Source of the DNA: Dyella sp. 2HG41-7
GTDB taxonomy: Bacteria > Pseudomonadota > Gammaproteobacteria > Xanthomonadales > Rhodanobacteraceae
NCBI RefSeq assembly: GCF_021390675.1
Contig: NZ_JAJEJV010000003.1
Span: 1 to 64,000, forward strand
Direction of reading: 5' to 3'
Length of the DNA: 64,000 nucleotides
Below are positions 26,056 to 36,661 of this stretch, in pieces. The notes below the pieces were generated by a model. That model was not told where the DNA came from. It made no database searches and saw only the letters and a program-made list of their open reading frames with translations. Positions within the stretch are counted from its first letter, which is position 1. The number at the start of each line of letters is the position of its first letter. The position numbers and the translations under genes were made by a program.

Positions 26056-26976
26056 TTACGCGTCCCATCCGCGCTCCCACGGCGGCGGATCGCCGAATTG
26101 TTCCGCCAGAAAATCCACAAACATGCGCACGCGCAACGGCACCAGGCGTCGTTGCGGCATCACCGCGTAAATGCCCGTGTCGGCGATCGAATAATCCGGC
26201 AGCACGATTTTCAGCCGGCCCGCGCGTAAATCGTCGCAGACGTGCCATGTGGAATGTTGCGCGATGCCCAGGCCGGCGAGCGCCGCATCTCGGAGCATTT
26301 CGCCCAGCGTCGATTCCAACCTGCCGCTCACACGTACCGTGTGCAACTGGTTTTGCGCATCGTGCATGCGCCACACATCTTGACGCCCCGACGAACCCAC
26401 CAGCATCAGACATTCGTGCTTGGCGAGATCTTCCGGTGTTTTCGGTGTGCCGCAGCGGCGGGAGTAATCCGGCGAGGCGCACAGCACACGCCGATTCGCG
26501 GCGAGTTTGCGCGCGACCAAACGCGAGTCGTGCAAGGCGCCGATGCGGATGGCCAGATCGAAACCCGAGCTGATCAGATCCTGCATTTCGTCGGTGAGAT
26601 GCACGCTCAATCGCACGCGCGGATAACGCGCCATGAAAGCCGGCAGCAACGGCGACACGTATTGACGGCCGAACGATGCGGACGCGGTGAGGCGCAAGGT
26701 ACCGCCGACATCGGTGGCGCTCTGGCGCAGGCCCGTGGTCAACGCTTCCAGATCTTCCACCAGCGTGCGGCCCTGCTCGGCCAGGGCGATGCCTTCCGGA
26801 GTGGGATGCAAACGGCGGGTGGTCCGATGCAGCAGCCGCACACCGAGGTGCTGCTCCAACCGTTTCAGGCGCTGGCTGGCCACGGCGACGGAAAGATCGA
26901 GGCTGCGCGCGGCGGCGCTGATCGAACCTTGGTCAAGCACGCGCATAAACAGAATGAGGTCGCCAACGCGGTCCAT
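26056..26976 (-). CDS. LysR-family transcriptional regulator
   Basis: 306 aa, normal LysR length. N-terminal helix-turn-helix (GSISAAARSLDLSVAVASQRLKRLEQHLGVRLLHRTTRRL, about 17-54), then the effector-binding domain. The close match to the CrgA/DmlR-type subgroup is an impression from the N-terminus. It is divergent from the MFS transporter gene with a perfect palindrome between them, so it probably controls that exporter and itself. The ligand is unknown. Confidence 0.93.
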   Translation of the reverse strand: MDRVGDLILFMRVLDQGSISAAARSLDLSVAVASQRLKRLEQHLGVRLLHRTTRRLHPTPEGIALAEQGRTLVEDLEALTTGLRQSATDVGGTLRLTASASFGRQYVSPLLPAFMARYPRVRLSVHLTDEMQDLISSGFDLAIRIGALHDSRLVARKLAANRRVLCASPDYSRRCGTPKTPEDLAKHECLMLVGSSGRQDVWRMHDAQNQLHTVRVSGRLESTLGEMLRDAALAGLGIAQHSTWHVCDDLRAGRLKIVLPDYSIADTGIYAVMPQRRLVPLRVRMFVDFLAEQFGDPPPWERGWDA

Positions 26977-26999
26977 ATTTTCAATGTTTTATTGAAAAT
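26977..26999. promoter_or_regulatory. Perfect LysR-type palindrome
   Basis: ATTTTCAAT-GTTTT-ATTGAAAAT: 9-bp perfect arms with a 5-nt centre, directly abutting the LysR start codon. It contains the T-N11-A core expected for LysR operators. It lies in the 100-bp gap shared with the MFS gene. Confidence 0.65.
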
Positions 27000-27076
27000 G
27001 ATTCCTCATATTGGCTGTTTTTACAGAAGATGCAAGCGCCTACGCTGTGGCTCATCGCTTTTTAAGGAGCCATCGC

Positions 27077-28288
27077 ATGAACACCTCCCCGTCCCGCCCG
27101 ATGCCGTTGGCGCTTTACGCTTTGGCGGCCGGCGCGTTCGGTATCGGCACTACCGAATTCGTGATCATGGGCCTGCTGATCCAGGTCGCTGCCGATTTGA
27201 AGGTGGGTATCGCCACGGCGGGCCTGCTGATTTCCGGTTATGCATTGGGCGTTTTCGTGGGCGCACCGGTGTTGACGGTGGCGACCAGTCGCCTGCCGCG
27301 CAAAAAAGTGCTGATCGGGCTGATGGCAATCTTCACCATCGGCAATCTGGCCTGCGCGCTCGCGCCGAATTACACCTTGCTGTTGCTGGCTCGTGTCATC
27401 ACTTCGCTGGCGCACGGTACGTTCTTTGGCGTGGGTTCGGTGGTGGCGACAAGTTTGGTCGCTGCGGATCGTCGCGCCTCGGCGATCTCCGTGATGTTCA
27501 CCGGCCTCACCATCGCCACACTGCTCGGCGTGCCGGCAGGCGCATGGCTCGGCTTGCATTTTGGTTGGCGCTCGACGTTCTGGGCGGTGGCGGCCATCGG
27601 TGTGCTTGCGATGATCGTGATCGCTGCGCTGGTCCCGGCTGGCGATACACAAGGCAAGTCCATTGCGGTGCGCGATGAATTGCGCGCGATCGCCAATCCT
27701 TCGGTGCTGCTTGGATTGGCGATGACGGTGCTCGGCTTCGCCGGCGTGTTTACGGTGTTTACCTATATCCAGCCGATCCTGACCGACGTGACAGGATTCG
27801 CGCAAAGCGCGGTGTCGCCTATCCTGCTGATTTTCGGCATCGGCTTGATCGCGGGAAATCTGTTGGGCGGCAAGCTGGCCGATCGCAATTTGACGCGTGC
27901 GCTGTTGGGGACGTTGATCGCCTTGATCGTTGTACTTGGCGTCATGACCTTTGCATTGCATGGCAAGGTGTCGACCGTATTGTTCGTCGGATTGCTAGGC
28001 GTCGCCGCCTTCGCCACCGTGCCGCCGCTGCAATTGTGGGTGCTGCATAAAGCGAACGACGCGCAAAACCTTGCTTCGAGCTTGAATATCGGCGCGTTCA
28101 ACCTTGGCAACGCACTGGGCGCATGGCTGGGCGGCGTGGTGGTCGCACGCGGGCCGGGACTCGGTTCGCTGACATGGGTCGCTGCCGTAGTGACGTTCGG
28201 CGGATTGGCGATCGCGTGGTTTGCATTGCAACGCGAAGCAAACGTCCAAAGCTTGCCAGCTGGGGCGTGCCCGAGCAGCGGATCCTGA
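27077..28288 (+). CDS. MFS exporter (AraJ/sugar-efflux type)
   Basis: Inner-membrane H+-coupled exporter of 403 aa, 12 predicted helices. The first helix segment FGIGTTEFVIMGLL is a hallmark of the AraJ/YdhP/SotB branch of drug- and sugar-efflux MFS proteins. SRLPRKKVLIGLM is the loop 2-3 motif. The ATG at 27077 follows AAGGAG; the upstream frame is not homologous. It is paired with the divergent LysR gene and followed, after 175 nt, by an oxidoreductase gene. Substrate unknown. Confidence 0.93.
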   Translation: MNTSPSRPMPLALYALAAGAFGIGTTEFVIMGLLIQVAADLKVGIATAGLLISGYALGVFVGAPVLTVATSRLPRKKVLIGLMAIFTIGNLACALAPNYTLLLLARVITSLAHGTFFGVGSVVATSLVAADRRASAISVMFTGLTIATLLGVPAGAWLGLHFGWRSTFWAVAAIGVLAMIVIAALVPAGDTQGKSIAVRDELRAIANPSVLLGLAMTVLGFAGVFTVFTYIQPILTDVTGFAQSAVSPILLIFGIGLIAGNLLGGKLADRNLTRALLGTLIALIVVLGVMTFALHGKVSTVLFVGLLGVAAFATVPPLQLWVLHKANDAQNLASSLNIGAFNLGNALGAWLGGVVVARGPGLGSLTWVAAVVTFGGLAIAWFALQREANVQSLPAGACPSSGS

Positions 28289-28463
28289 TAGCGAAACGCC
28301 CCCGCACCCAATCCGCTTGATCAGAAAGCACAGTTATGGAATACCTTTTTCTTGGTCGATTACGCCCCAACATACCTGCGCACGATTTAGGTACAGATCG
28401 ACTTTTCCGAACGCAATCCGCCAGCCGTCCAGATTGCACTGACCGCACGTTGGAGATTTCCCG

Positions 28464-29480
28464 ATGAAAGCTGTCGCTCTTATTCGTTACTTGCCGATCG
28501 ACGATCCGCAATCGCTGATCGATGTGGAATTACCCATGCCCGAGATCGGCGTGCACGATCTGCTGGTACGCGTGGAAGCCGTTTCCGTGAATCCTGTCGA
28601 TACCAAACTACGTTCGCCAAAGCCGCAGGTGGAATCGCAGCCTCGCGTATTGGGGTTCGATGCGGCCGGCACCGTCGAAGCGGTCGGCGCCAGTGTGACG
28701 GGATTCAAACCCGGCGATCAGGTGTATTACGCCGGCGATGCCACGCGCCCAGGCAGCAACGCGCAATATCAGGCGGTGGATGCGCGAATCGTTGCGCATC
28801 GTCCGCGTCGATTGGATGCCGTCGGCGCCGCGGCGTTGCCGCTCACCGCAATCACCGCGTGGGAATTGCTGTTCGAACGCATGCCGTTTAGCCCGGATCG
28901 CGGTGGCGATGGAAAGACCTTGCTGGTGATTGCCGGCGCCGGCGGCGTGGGTTCGATTGCGATACAGCTGGCGCGTCGCGCCGGTTTCACCGTGATCGCC
29001 ACCGCATCGCGTCCGGAAACACAGGCGTGGTGTCGCGCGATGGGCGCGCAGCATGTCGTCGATCATCGGCAGCCGCTTACGGCGCAACTGAAGGCGCAAG
29101 GTTTCCATCAGATCGACGTCGTTCTTTGTCTTACCGATGTCGCGCCGTATTGGACCGAGCTCGGCGAATTGCTGGCGCCGCAAGGACATGTCGGTTTAAT
29201 CGTGGAACCGACAACGCCGTTGAATATCGGCGATCCTTTCAAGGCCAAATGCATCGGCATTCATTGGGAAATGATGTTTGCGCGCTCGCGTTTCAAAACC
29301 GCCGATATCGCCGAACAAGGACGCATCCTTGCGCGCGTGGCGGCAATGATCGACGAAGGCGAGTTGCGCGGCATTCAACACGAATCGCTGAGCCCGATCA
29401 ACGCGGAAAATATGCGCGAGGCGCATCGCCGATTGGAGTCGGGCCGCACTATCGGCAAGCTGGTGATTTCGGGTTGGTGA
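28464..29480 (+). CDS. Zinc-type alcohol dehydrogenase-like / quinone oxidoreductase
   Basis: 338-aa MDR-superfamily NADPH-dependent reductase. The N-terminal GroES-like domain (VNPVDTKLR, GFDAAGTVEAVG) is followed by a Rossmann domain with AGAGGVGSIAIQLAR near residues 156-170. The catalytic-zinc cysteines are absent, as in quinone-oxidoreductase-like members. It probably reduces an enone or quinone-like compound. Proximity to a LysR/MFS pair suggests a shared detoxification or export role (inference). Confidence 0.9.
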   Translation: MKAVALIRYLPIDDPQSLIDVELPMPEIGVHDLLVRVEAVSVNPVDTKLRSPKPQVESQPRVLGFDAAGTVEAVGASVTGFKPGDQVYYAGDATRPGSNAQYQAVDARIVAHRPRRLDAVGAAALPLTAITAWELLFERMPFSPDRGGDGKTLLVIAGAGGVGSIAIQLARRAGFTVIATASRPETQAWCRAMGAQHVVDHRQPLTAQLKAQGFHQIDVVLCLTDVAPYWTELGELLAPQGHVGLIVEPTTPLNIGDPFKAKCIGIHWEMMFARSRFKTADIAEQGRILARVAAMIDEGELRGIQHESLSPINAENMREAHRRLESGRTIGKLVISGW

Positions 29481-29534
29481 TTCGGCTTCACGGCAAGTTG
29501 CGCGCATTCGAACAACCTGCCCTTTCGCCATGAA

Positions 29535-30107
29535 TCAATGCCGCGTGGCGGGTTTCGCCGGCTCGCCTTTCTTGCCAAGCGCTTCGAGCAGTGTCGACAA
29601 ATCTTCGGCGTGCTCTTCTTCCTTCGCCAAAATCTCTTCCATCATGCGGCGCGTGGTCGGGTCGTTGTTGCCCAGGTACTGAATGATGTCGCGGTAGCTA
29701 TCGATGGCGATACGTTCGGCGACCAAGTCTTCCTTGATCATATCGACCAGATCGTCGCCTTCCGCATAATCGGCGTGACTGCGCGTCAGCAATCCGTCCG
29801 GACTGAAATTGGGCGCGCCTTCCAGTTGCGTAATGCGCCTGGCGATCATGTCCGCGTGCATTTGCTCTTCCTGGGCGTGCTCCAGGAATTCCGCCGCCAC
29901 GCTTTTGGAGTGAATGCCCGACGCCATAAAGTAATGGCGTTTGTAGCGCAGCACGCAGACGAGTTCCGTGGCGAGCGCTTCGTTGAGCAGTTTGATCACC
30001 GTGTCACGGTCGGCTTTATAACCCTCCGTGATCGCACCTCGATCGATATGTTCGCGCGCACGTTGACGGATGGTTTCGATATCCGTCAGGAAGGATTTCG
30101 CCGTCAT
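29535..30107 (-). CDS. Ferritin-like / bacterioferritin-family protein
   Basis: 190-aa four-helix-bundle protein. Paired metal-binding motifs are visible: E in NEALATELVCVLRYKRHYF, ExxH in LEHAQEEQMHADMIARRI, and the second pair in EDLVAERIAIDSYRDII and ILAKEEEHAEDL. These are as in bacterioferritin or Dps-related di-iron proteins. It is likely to store iron or protect against peroxide in the cytoplasm. Start ATG at 30107 with a GGAGA ribosome site. Stands alone on the minus strand. Confidence 0.88.
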   Translation of the reverse strand: MTAKSFLTDIETIRQRAREHIDRGAITEGYKADRDTVIKLLNEALATELVCVLRYKRHYFMASGIHSKSVAAEFLEHAQEEQMHADMIARRITQLEGAPNFSPDGLLTRSHADYAEGDDLVDMIKEDLVAERIAIDSYRDIIQYLGNNDPTTRRMMEEILAKEEEHAEDLSTLLEALGKKGEPAKPATRH

Positions 30108-30221
30108 GACTGTCTCCTGCTTGGGTCTTCATGCTGCTTTCATTATGTTTTCGCTGTCGCGAAGCATGAGTGAAAGCAAAGTCGCGAAGACGTTCCGCAA
30201 TCGCGCCATCGTCGACGATTT

Positions 30222-31244
30222 CTAGAGATCCACCGGCTTCCCACTTTGACGCGATTCGCGCAATGCGACCGCGATGCGCGTTGCTTCCGCCGCATCGTCC
30301 AAGGTCAGATCGAAGGGCGTGCCGTCGAGCACGGCGTCGACGAAATGAATGCACTGCGCAAGAAACGCGTCACTAAAACGCTCGAAATAGCTGGGCGTGC
30401 ATAGATTGCGAACGCCGTATTCGTCGGAAATTTCCAGCCGATTCGAACGCGGATTCCGGCCGATGCTGAGCTTGCCTGTTGTCCCCGTCACATCCGTATG
30501 TGAGTCGCTGCCATGCGCCTGCGTGCGCGATGCGTAGAACATCGCCATGCTGCCATCGGCGAATTCGCACACAGCGACGCCATTATCGATATCGCCAATC
30601 GATTCCAGCTCGGTGTGCACAGCGATCGTGCCGATCGCGAAAACACGTTTGGCGGCAGGTCGACCGAGCAACCAGCGCGCGAGGTCGATATCGTGCACGG
30701 TGCAATCCAGAAACAGGCCGCCGCTGGTCGGCGCGAATTTCATCAGCTCGCCGCTCAGGTCCAGCAGATCGCTGGTTTGCGCGTAAACCATAAACGGACG
30801 GCCGATGCCGCCGGCGTCGATATGCGCTTTGGCATCGCGGTAACTCGTATCGAAGCGACGCACGAAACCCACCATCGCGCGATGATCGGGATATTTGTTG
30901 GCAAACGCCACAGTGCGCTGACATGCCGCTGCATCCAGCGACAGCGGCTTTTCGCAAAATACATGTTTGCCGGCCGCCAGCGCCTGCTCGATTTGCTCGG
31001 CATGCAGCGATGTCGGCGTCACCAGGAAGATGGCGTCGAGTTCCGCGTCGGCCAGCATGGCCGTATAGTCGGTGTAGCCACGGGAAACGCCGAGCGCCTC
31101 CCTCGCCCAGGCCAGCTTCTCCGGACTTGGATTGCATACGGCGCGCAGTTGGGCGCGCGGAACGCGGCGGCAAAGATACTCGGCGTATCGACGCCCAAGA
31201 TGCCCTAGCCCGGCGACGCCAACACGCAAGATGCTTTGATTCAT
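30222..31244 (-). CDS. Gfo/Idh/MocA oxidoreductase (inositol 2-dehydrogenase-like)
   Basis: 340 aa. NAD(P)-binding GVAGLGHLGRRYAEYL (9-24), the family's EKPLSLD lysine motif near residues 95-101, and a substrate-domain aspartate/histidine motif (DCTVHDIDLARW, about 180-191) typical of the myo-inositol dehydrogenase IolG group. No other inositol genes are nearby, so the sugar or cyclitol substrate is uncertain. Start at 31244 with AAGGACG upstream. Confidence 0.87.
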   Translation of the reverse strand: MNQSILRVGVAGLGHLGRRYAEYLCRRVPRAQLRAVCNPSPEKLAWAREALGVSRGYTDYTAMLADAELDAIFLVTPTSLHAEQIEQALAAGKHVFCEKPLSLDAAACQRTVAFANKYPDHRAMVGFVRRFDTSYRDAKAHIDAGGIGRPFMVYAQTSDLLDLSGELMKFAPTSGGLFLDCTVHDIDLARWLLGRPAAKRVFAIGTIAVHTELESIGDIDNGVAVCEFADGSMAMFYASRTQAHGSDSHTDVTGTTGKLSIGRNPRSNRLEISDEYGVRNLCTPSYFERFSDAFLAQCIHFVDAVLDGTPFDLTLDDAAEATRIAVALRESRQSGKPVDL

Positions 31245-31273
31245 ACGGGAACGTCCTTATTCAGTCCAAACGA

Positions 31274-31663
31274 TCATGGCAGCGTGTAATCGAAAATATA
31301 GGAATGTTTTCCTTGTTCGATCACGATCTGCATCGTACCGCTCAAGCCTGTCAACGCGTCCGTACCCGAGTCGGGCACAACCATCACCGACAACTGCGGC
31401 ACGCCACGATCCATGATGCCGTGGTGTTGCAACACGAAACTTCCGCGCTTGCCATGCAAGGTGCCGCTCACGCGTTCGATCGCCACGTAGCCCGCCGAAC
31501 CTTGCACCTGCCCCATGGCGGACAGCATTTCGCCAAGGCTGGTCGCCTCTAGATCGCCGTGAAATTGCTTGTCGATGGTCATCCGCCCCAGATTGGCCGG
31601 CTCGATCCCCGGGGCCGCCGGCTGCGGCGCGAGTTTTACGTCAAAAGGTCCCGTTGCTTGCAT
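31274..31663 (-). CDS. DUF3224-domain protein
   Basis: 129 aa with the family's landmarks: KQFHGDLEATSLGEML, then GKRGSFVLQHHGIMD, and GLSGTMQI near the C-terminus. It is expected to be a small beta-barrel cytoplasmic protein of unknown function. It is divergent from an AraC-type regulator gene 102 nt away, a pairing that suggests control by that regulator. Confidence 0.85.
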   Translation of the reverse strand: MQATGPFDVKLAPQPAAPGIEPANLGRMTIDKQFHGDLEATSLGEMLSAMGQVQGSAGYVAIERVSGTLHGKRGSFVLQHHGIMDRGVPQLSVMVVPDSGTDALTGLSGTMQIVIEQGKHSYIFDYTLP

Positions 31664-31765
31664 GGTGCGATGCTCCTATTCGCTTTCCAGTCCGGACATT
31701 AGTACAACGTAGCGCCATGACGATTGGAAAAACGCGACAGCGACCCAGCATCAGGCGTGCCCCGC

Positions 31766-32572
31766 ATGAGTAGCGAGGTTGGCAAGCCTCGGGGCGTATT
31801 GCGTCAGCGCCTGGAACAGGGTGAGTTTCAGCATGTTCGCCGCGCGCCCTCGCCCGCCTTGGCGGTGACCGTCGAACATTACTGGTTTGTGTCGTGGGAT
31901 CTGCGCGGCCTGCCGCCGCAGCGCCAAGAAACCTTGCCGCATCCGAACGTGCAGTTCGTCGTCGAGCCAGGATTGACCGGCGTCTACGGCGTGCATTCCG
32001 GCCGCTTTACGCGAGTGCTCGAAGGACAGGGACGCGTTTTCGGCATCAAATTCAAACCGGGCGGATTCTTTCCGTTTTTTGGAGGGCCGGTTTCCAACCT
32101 GATGGATCGCTCGCTCGAACCATCGCGCATTTTCGGCGACGACGCCGCGCGTTTCGAATCGGATATTTTCGCCAGCGCAGATATGGATGCGATGATGGCC
32201 GCCGCCGAACGATTGTTGCTGGCGCATCGACCATCCGACGATCCGAACGTTGCGCGCGTTACCGCGATGGTCGCGAGCATCGTCGACGACCGCAATCTGA
32301 CGTCGGTCGAAGCGCTCGCCGCGCGAAACGGCATCACGCAACGCGCACTGCAACGACTGTTCAATCAATACGTCGGCATCGGCCCCAAATGGGTGATCAA
32401 TCGTTATCGATTGCATGAGGCCGTGGCGCAATTGCAATCAGGCGCGTCAGTCGCCTGGACGGAATTGGCGCTCGCGCTGGGCTATTTCGATCAGGCGCAT
32501 TTCATTAGGGATTTCCGCAAATTGGTAGGACGCACGCCTGCGGAATACGCGCGAGCCGAAGGTAAAACTTGA
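31766..32572 (+). CDS. AraC-family transcriptional regulator
   Basis: 268 aa. The N-terminal domain (about 1-150) has the LPHPNVQFVVE and GIKFKPGGFFPFF segments seen in DUF6597-type AraC proteins. The C-terminal AraC DNA-binding domain carries two helix-turn-helix units (VEALAARNGITQRALQRLF and WTELALALGYFDQAHFIRDF, ending GRTPAEYAR). ATG at 31766 was chosen; a TTG at 31724 is in frame, and neither has a strong ribosome site. Likely regulator of the divergent DUF3224 gene. Confidence 0.88.
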   Translation: MSSEVGKPRGVLRQRLEQGEFQHVRRAPSPALAVTVEHYWFVSWDLRGLPPQRQETLPHPNVQFVVEPGLTGVYGVHSGRFTRVLEGQGRVFGIKFKPGGFFPFFGGPVSNLMDRSLEPSRIFGDDAARFESDIFASADMDAMMAAAERLLLAHRPSDDPNVARVTAMVASIVDDRNLTSVEALAARNGITQRALQRLFNQYVGIGPKWVINRYRLHEAVAQLQSGASVAWTELALALGYFDQAHFIRDFRKLVGRTPAEYARAEGKT

Positions 32573-32618
32573 GGCGTGAGCAGCCGGCGCACGCCGGCCG
32601 CTCAAGCTCGCGACGCCA

Positions 32619-34679
<2,061 letters not shown>

Positions 34680-34740
34680 AACAACCTTTTCAGGCCCAGC
34701 TATTTGAACACGAAGCGGGGCGATAAACGAGTGAACGGGC

Positions 34741-35394
34741 TTAGCGCTTTATGGCGTAGGCGCGCAGGAACATGGTTACGCCGGCGCGGGCGTTTTCTTC
34801 CACTTCCTTGGCGTAGGTCTGCGCGCAGTCGGCGCAGCCGAACATGTGGCGCATCATCATGTCGCCCTTGATCAGCGAGATGAACTGGATGGCCGCGCGC
34901 GTCACATCGGTGATGTCGAGCTTGCCGGCATCGGCGGCCTGTTGCATCAGGCGCTCCAGCAGGGCGCGCGAGCGCATCGGGCCTTCTTCCCACATCAGCT
35001 TGCCGTAGCGGGGATTGCCCTGGCGGCAGTCGCTGAGAATGGCGCGGAACGTACCGACGGTTTCCGGGTTGCAGTCCAGATGCGCGTGAATCTGCGCGAT
35101 GCGATGGAGTGTGTCGCCGATATCGGCGCTCGGGTCGTACTGGTAGGTCTCTTCGGGCAGCAGGTCTTGCACGCGTGCGCGGATCACTTCGCGGAACAAG
35201 TTGTCCTTATCGCCAAAGTGACTATAGACGGTCAGCTTGGATACGCCGGCTTCGGCGGCAATGGCGTCCATGCTGGTACCGGCGAAGGCATTGCGTATGA
35301 ACAGAGCCTTCGCGGCATCGAGGATGGCCGCGCGCTTTTCCATGTCCTTGGGGCGGCCTGGCCCGTGCGGCTTGGTCAGCGGGATCGAGTTCAT
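34741..35394 (-). CDS. TetR-family transcriptional regulator
   Basis: 217 aa. Helix-turn-helix at about 20-60 (RAAILDAAKALFIRNAFAGTS, then GVSKLTVYSHFGDKDNLF). The C-terminal domain contains HMFGCADCAQTY, and the overall pattern matches the TetR/AcrR_C group controlling efflux pumps. ATG at 35394 with AAGGTG upstream. No pump gene is adjacent (the neighbours are thiC and a small unknown gene), so the target is unknown. An imperfect palindrome lies in its promoter. Confidence 0.93.
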   Translation of the reverse strand: MNSIPLTKPHGPGRPKDMEKRAAILDAAKALFIRNAFAGTSMDAIAAEAGVSKLTVYSHFGDKDNLFREVIRARVQDLLPEETYQYDPSADIGDTLHRIAQIHAHLDCNPETVGTFRAILSDCRQGNPRYGKLMWEEGPMRSRALLERLMQQAADAGKLDITDVTRAAIQFISLIKGDMMMRHMFGCADCAQTYAKEVEENARAGVTMFLRAYAIKR

Positions 35395-35428
35395 GGGTGC
35401 ACCTTCACAAATCAAAAAACCCAATTTA

Positions 35429-35446
35429 TTATACGGGTCGGTTTAA
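35429..35446. promoter_or_regulatory. Candidate TetR operator
   Basis: TTATAC-GGGTCG-GTTTAA, an 18-bp imperfect palindrome in the AT-rich gap between the TetR gene and the divergent small gene. It overlaps likely -10 sequences (TTTATTATAC). Assigned by position and symmetry only. Confidence 0.35.
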
Positions 35447-35479
35447 TTATTTCCTGAATGATACCGAATATTTCGGCCG

Positions 35480-35809
35480 ATGTGCGTAACGACCCCCGAA
35501 TTGGCGCTTAGCGCCCACTATCGCAAGGCCCAGCGCCTACTTTCGGCGTGGTTGGACGCCGACTGGACAGCGCGCAGACAGGTATTCGCGATCCGCACCG
35601 CCCTGGCGGCGCTGGATGCGACGGATCGGCACCGCCTGACCCGCTGGCTGGCGTGGTGGTGCCTGGCGGTCGCTGGACGGGGCGAGTGGTTGCTCGGGCG
35701 TATCGAACGGCTGGATCCCGTGCTCGGGGCGAGTACCGAATTGGCGCTGTCGATGCTGCCGATAAAGGTCGATCCGAGCATCGTTTTTCGCGCTCGAAAA
35801 AGCGCGTAA
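35480..35809 (+). CDS. Hypothetical protein (109 aa)
   Basis: Not recognised. The composition looks genuine: a helical, Arg/Ala/Leu/Trp-rich protein (LLSAWLDADWTARRQVFAIRT, then HRLTRWLAWWCLAVAGRGEW) with one moderately hydrophobic tract near residues 58-75 and a basic C-terminus. ATG at 35480 with no strong ribosome site. It is divergent from the TetR gene and could be its target. No domain or motif allows a functional call. Confidence 0.55.
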   Translation: MCVTTPELALSAHYRKAQRLLSAWLDADWTARRQVFAIRTALAALDATDRHRLTRWLAWWCLAVAGRGEWLLGRIERLDPVLGASTELALSMLPIKVDPSIVFRARKSA

Positions 35810-35971
35810 GTGTCCGCGGACACAGGCGATTACATGACTTACGTCAGATCATTGCGATGACTTCCGGCACTTCGTCAAAACGGCACCTCACCGCACCCTA
35901 ACCATTGTCGAAACGGGGTCTAAACGCTTATCCTTTTTGACCTTTTTTCGCTCTCTATAGGCTTGCTTTCC

Positions 35972-36631
35972 ATGGCGATGAACTTCGATCAGGCGCGTCA
36001 AAACATGGTTGAGAACCAAGTGCGCCCTTGGGAGGTGTTGGACGGTCGCGTGCTCGAAGTGTTGCGCCATGTGCGCCGCGAGGATTTCGTCGCCCCCGCC
36101 CATCGTCAATTGGCGTTCGCCGACCTGTGTCTGCCGCTGGGTCACAACGAAGTGATGATGAAGCCGGTGATGGAAGGTCGCGTGCTGCAGGCGCTCGAAC
36201 TGAAACCTGAAGACAGCGTGCTGGAAATCGGCACCGGTTCGGGCTTCCTCACCGCTTGCCTGGCCAACCTCGCCGCGCACGTCACCAGCGTGGATATCCA
36301 TGCCGATTTCACGGCGGCCGCCGGTCAGCGTTTGCAGGCCGCAGGCGTCAGCAACGCGCAGCTGCTGACGGGCGAAGCCGTGAACGAATGGCAGCCGCAA
36401 GGCACGTTCGACGCAGTAGTTGTCACCGGCGCCGTTTACCGTATTCCCGACCGTTTCCTTGGCTGGCTCAAACCGGGCGGCCGCCTGCTCGCCATTCGCG
36501 GCGAGTCGCCGGCGCAGCAAGTGATGTTGATCACGCACGAGGGCAACGGCCGTTATCGCGAAGAGAATCTGTTCGAGACGGATCTTCCCTATCTCGCGCA
36601 CGCGGAACCGCCGCGCCGTTTTGTTTTTTGA
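35972..36631 (+). CDS. pcm: Protein-L-isoaspartate O-methyltransferase-like protein
   Basis: SAM-dependent methyltransferase of 219 aa that recognises isoaspartyl residues in aged proteins. Motif I is VLEIGTGSGFLTACLA (about 76-91), with LKPGGRLLAIRG as motif III. It is a divergent, slightly short PCMT of the type that precedes tolC in Xanthomonadales. Two ATGs (35972, 35978) are possible. tolC starts 30 nt after the stop, suggesting an operon. Confidence 0.85.
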   Translation: MAMNFDQARQNMVENQVRPWEVLDGRVLEVLRHVRREDFVAPAHRQLAFADLCLPLGHNEVMMKPVMEGRVLQALELKPEDSVLEIGTGSGFLTACLANLAAHVTSVDIHADFTAAAGQRLQAAGVSNAQLLTGEAVNEWQPQGTFDAVVVTGAVYRIPDRFLGWLKPGGRLLAIRGESPAQQVMLITHEGNGRYREENLFETDLPYLAHAEPPRRFVF

Positions 36632-36661
36632 CCCCGATCCCCGAACCTTACGAGGCGAATC

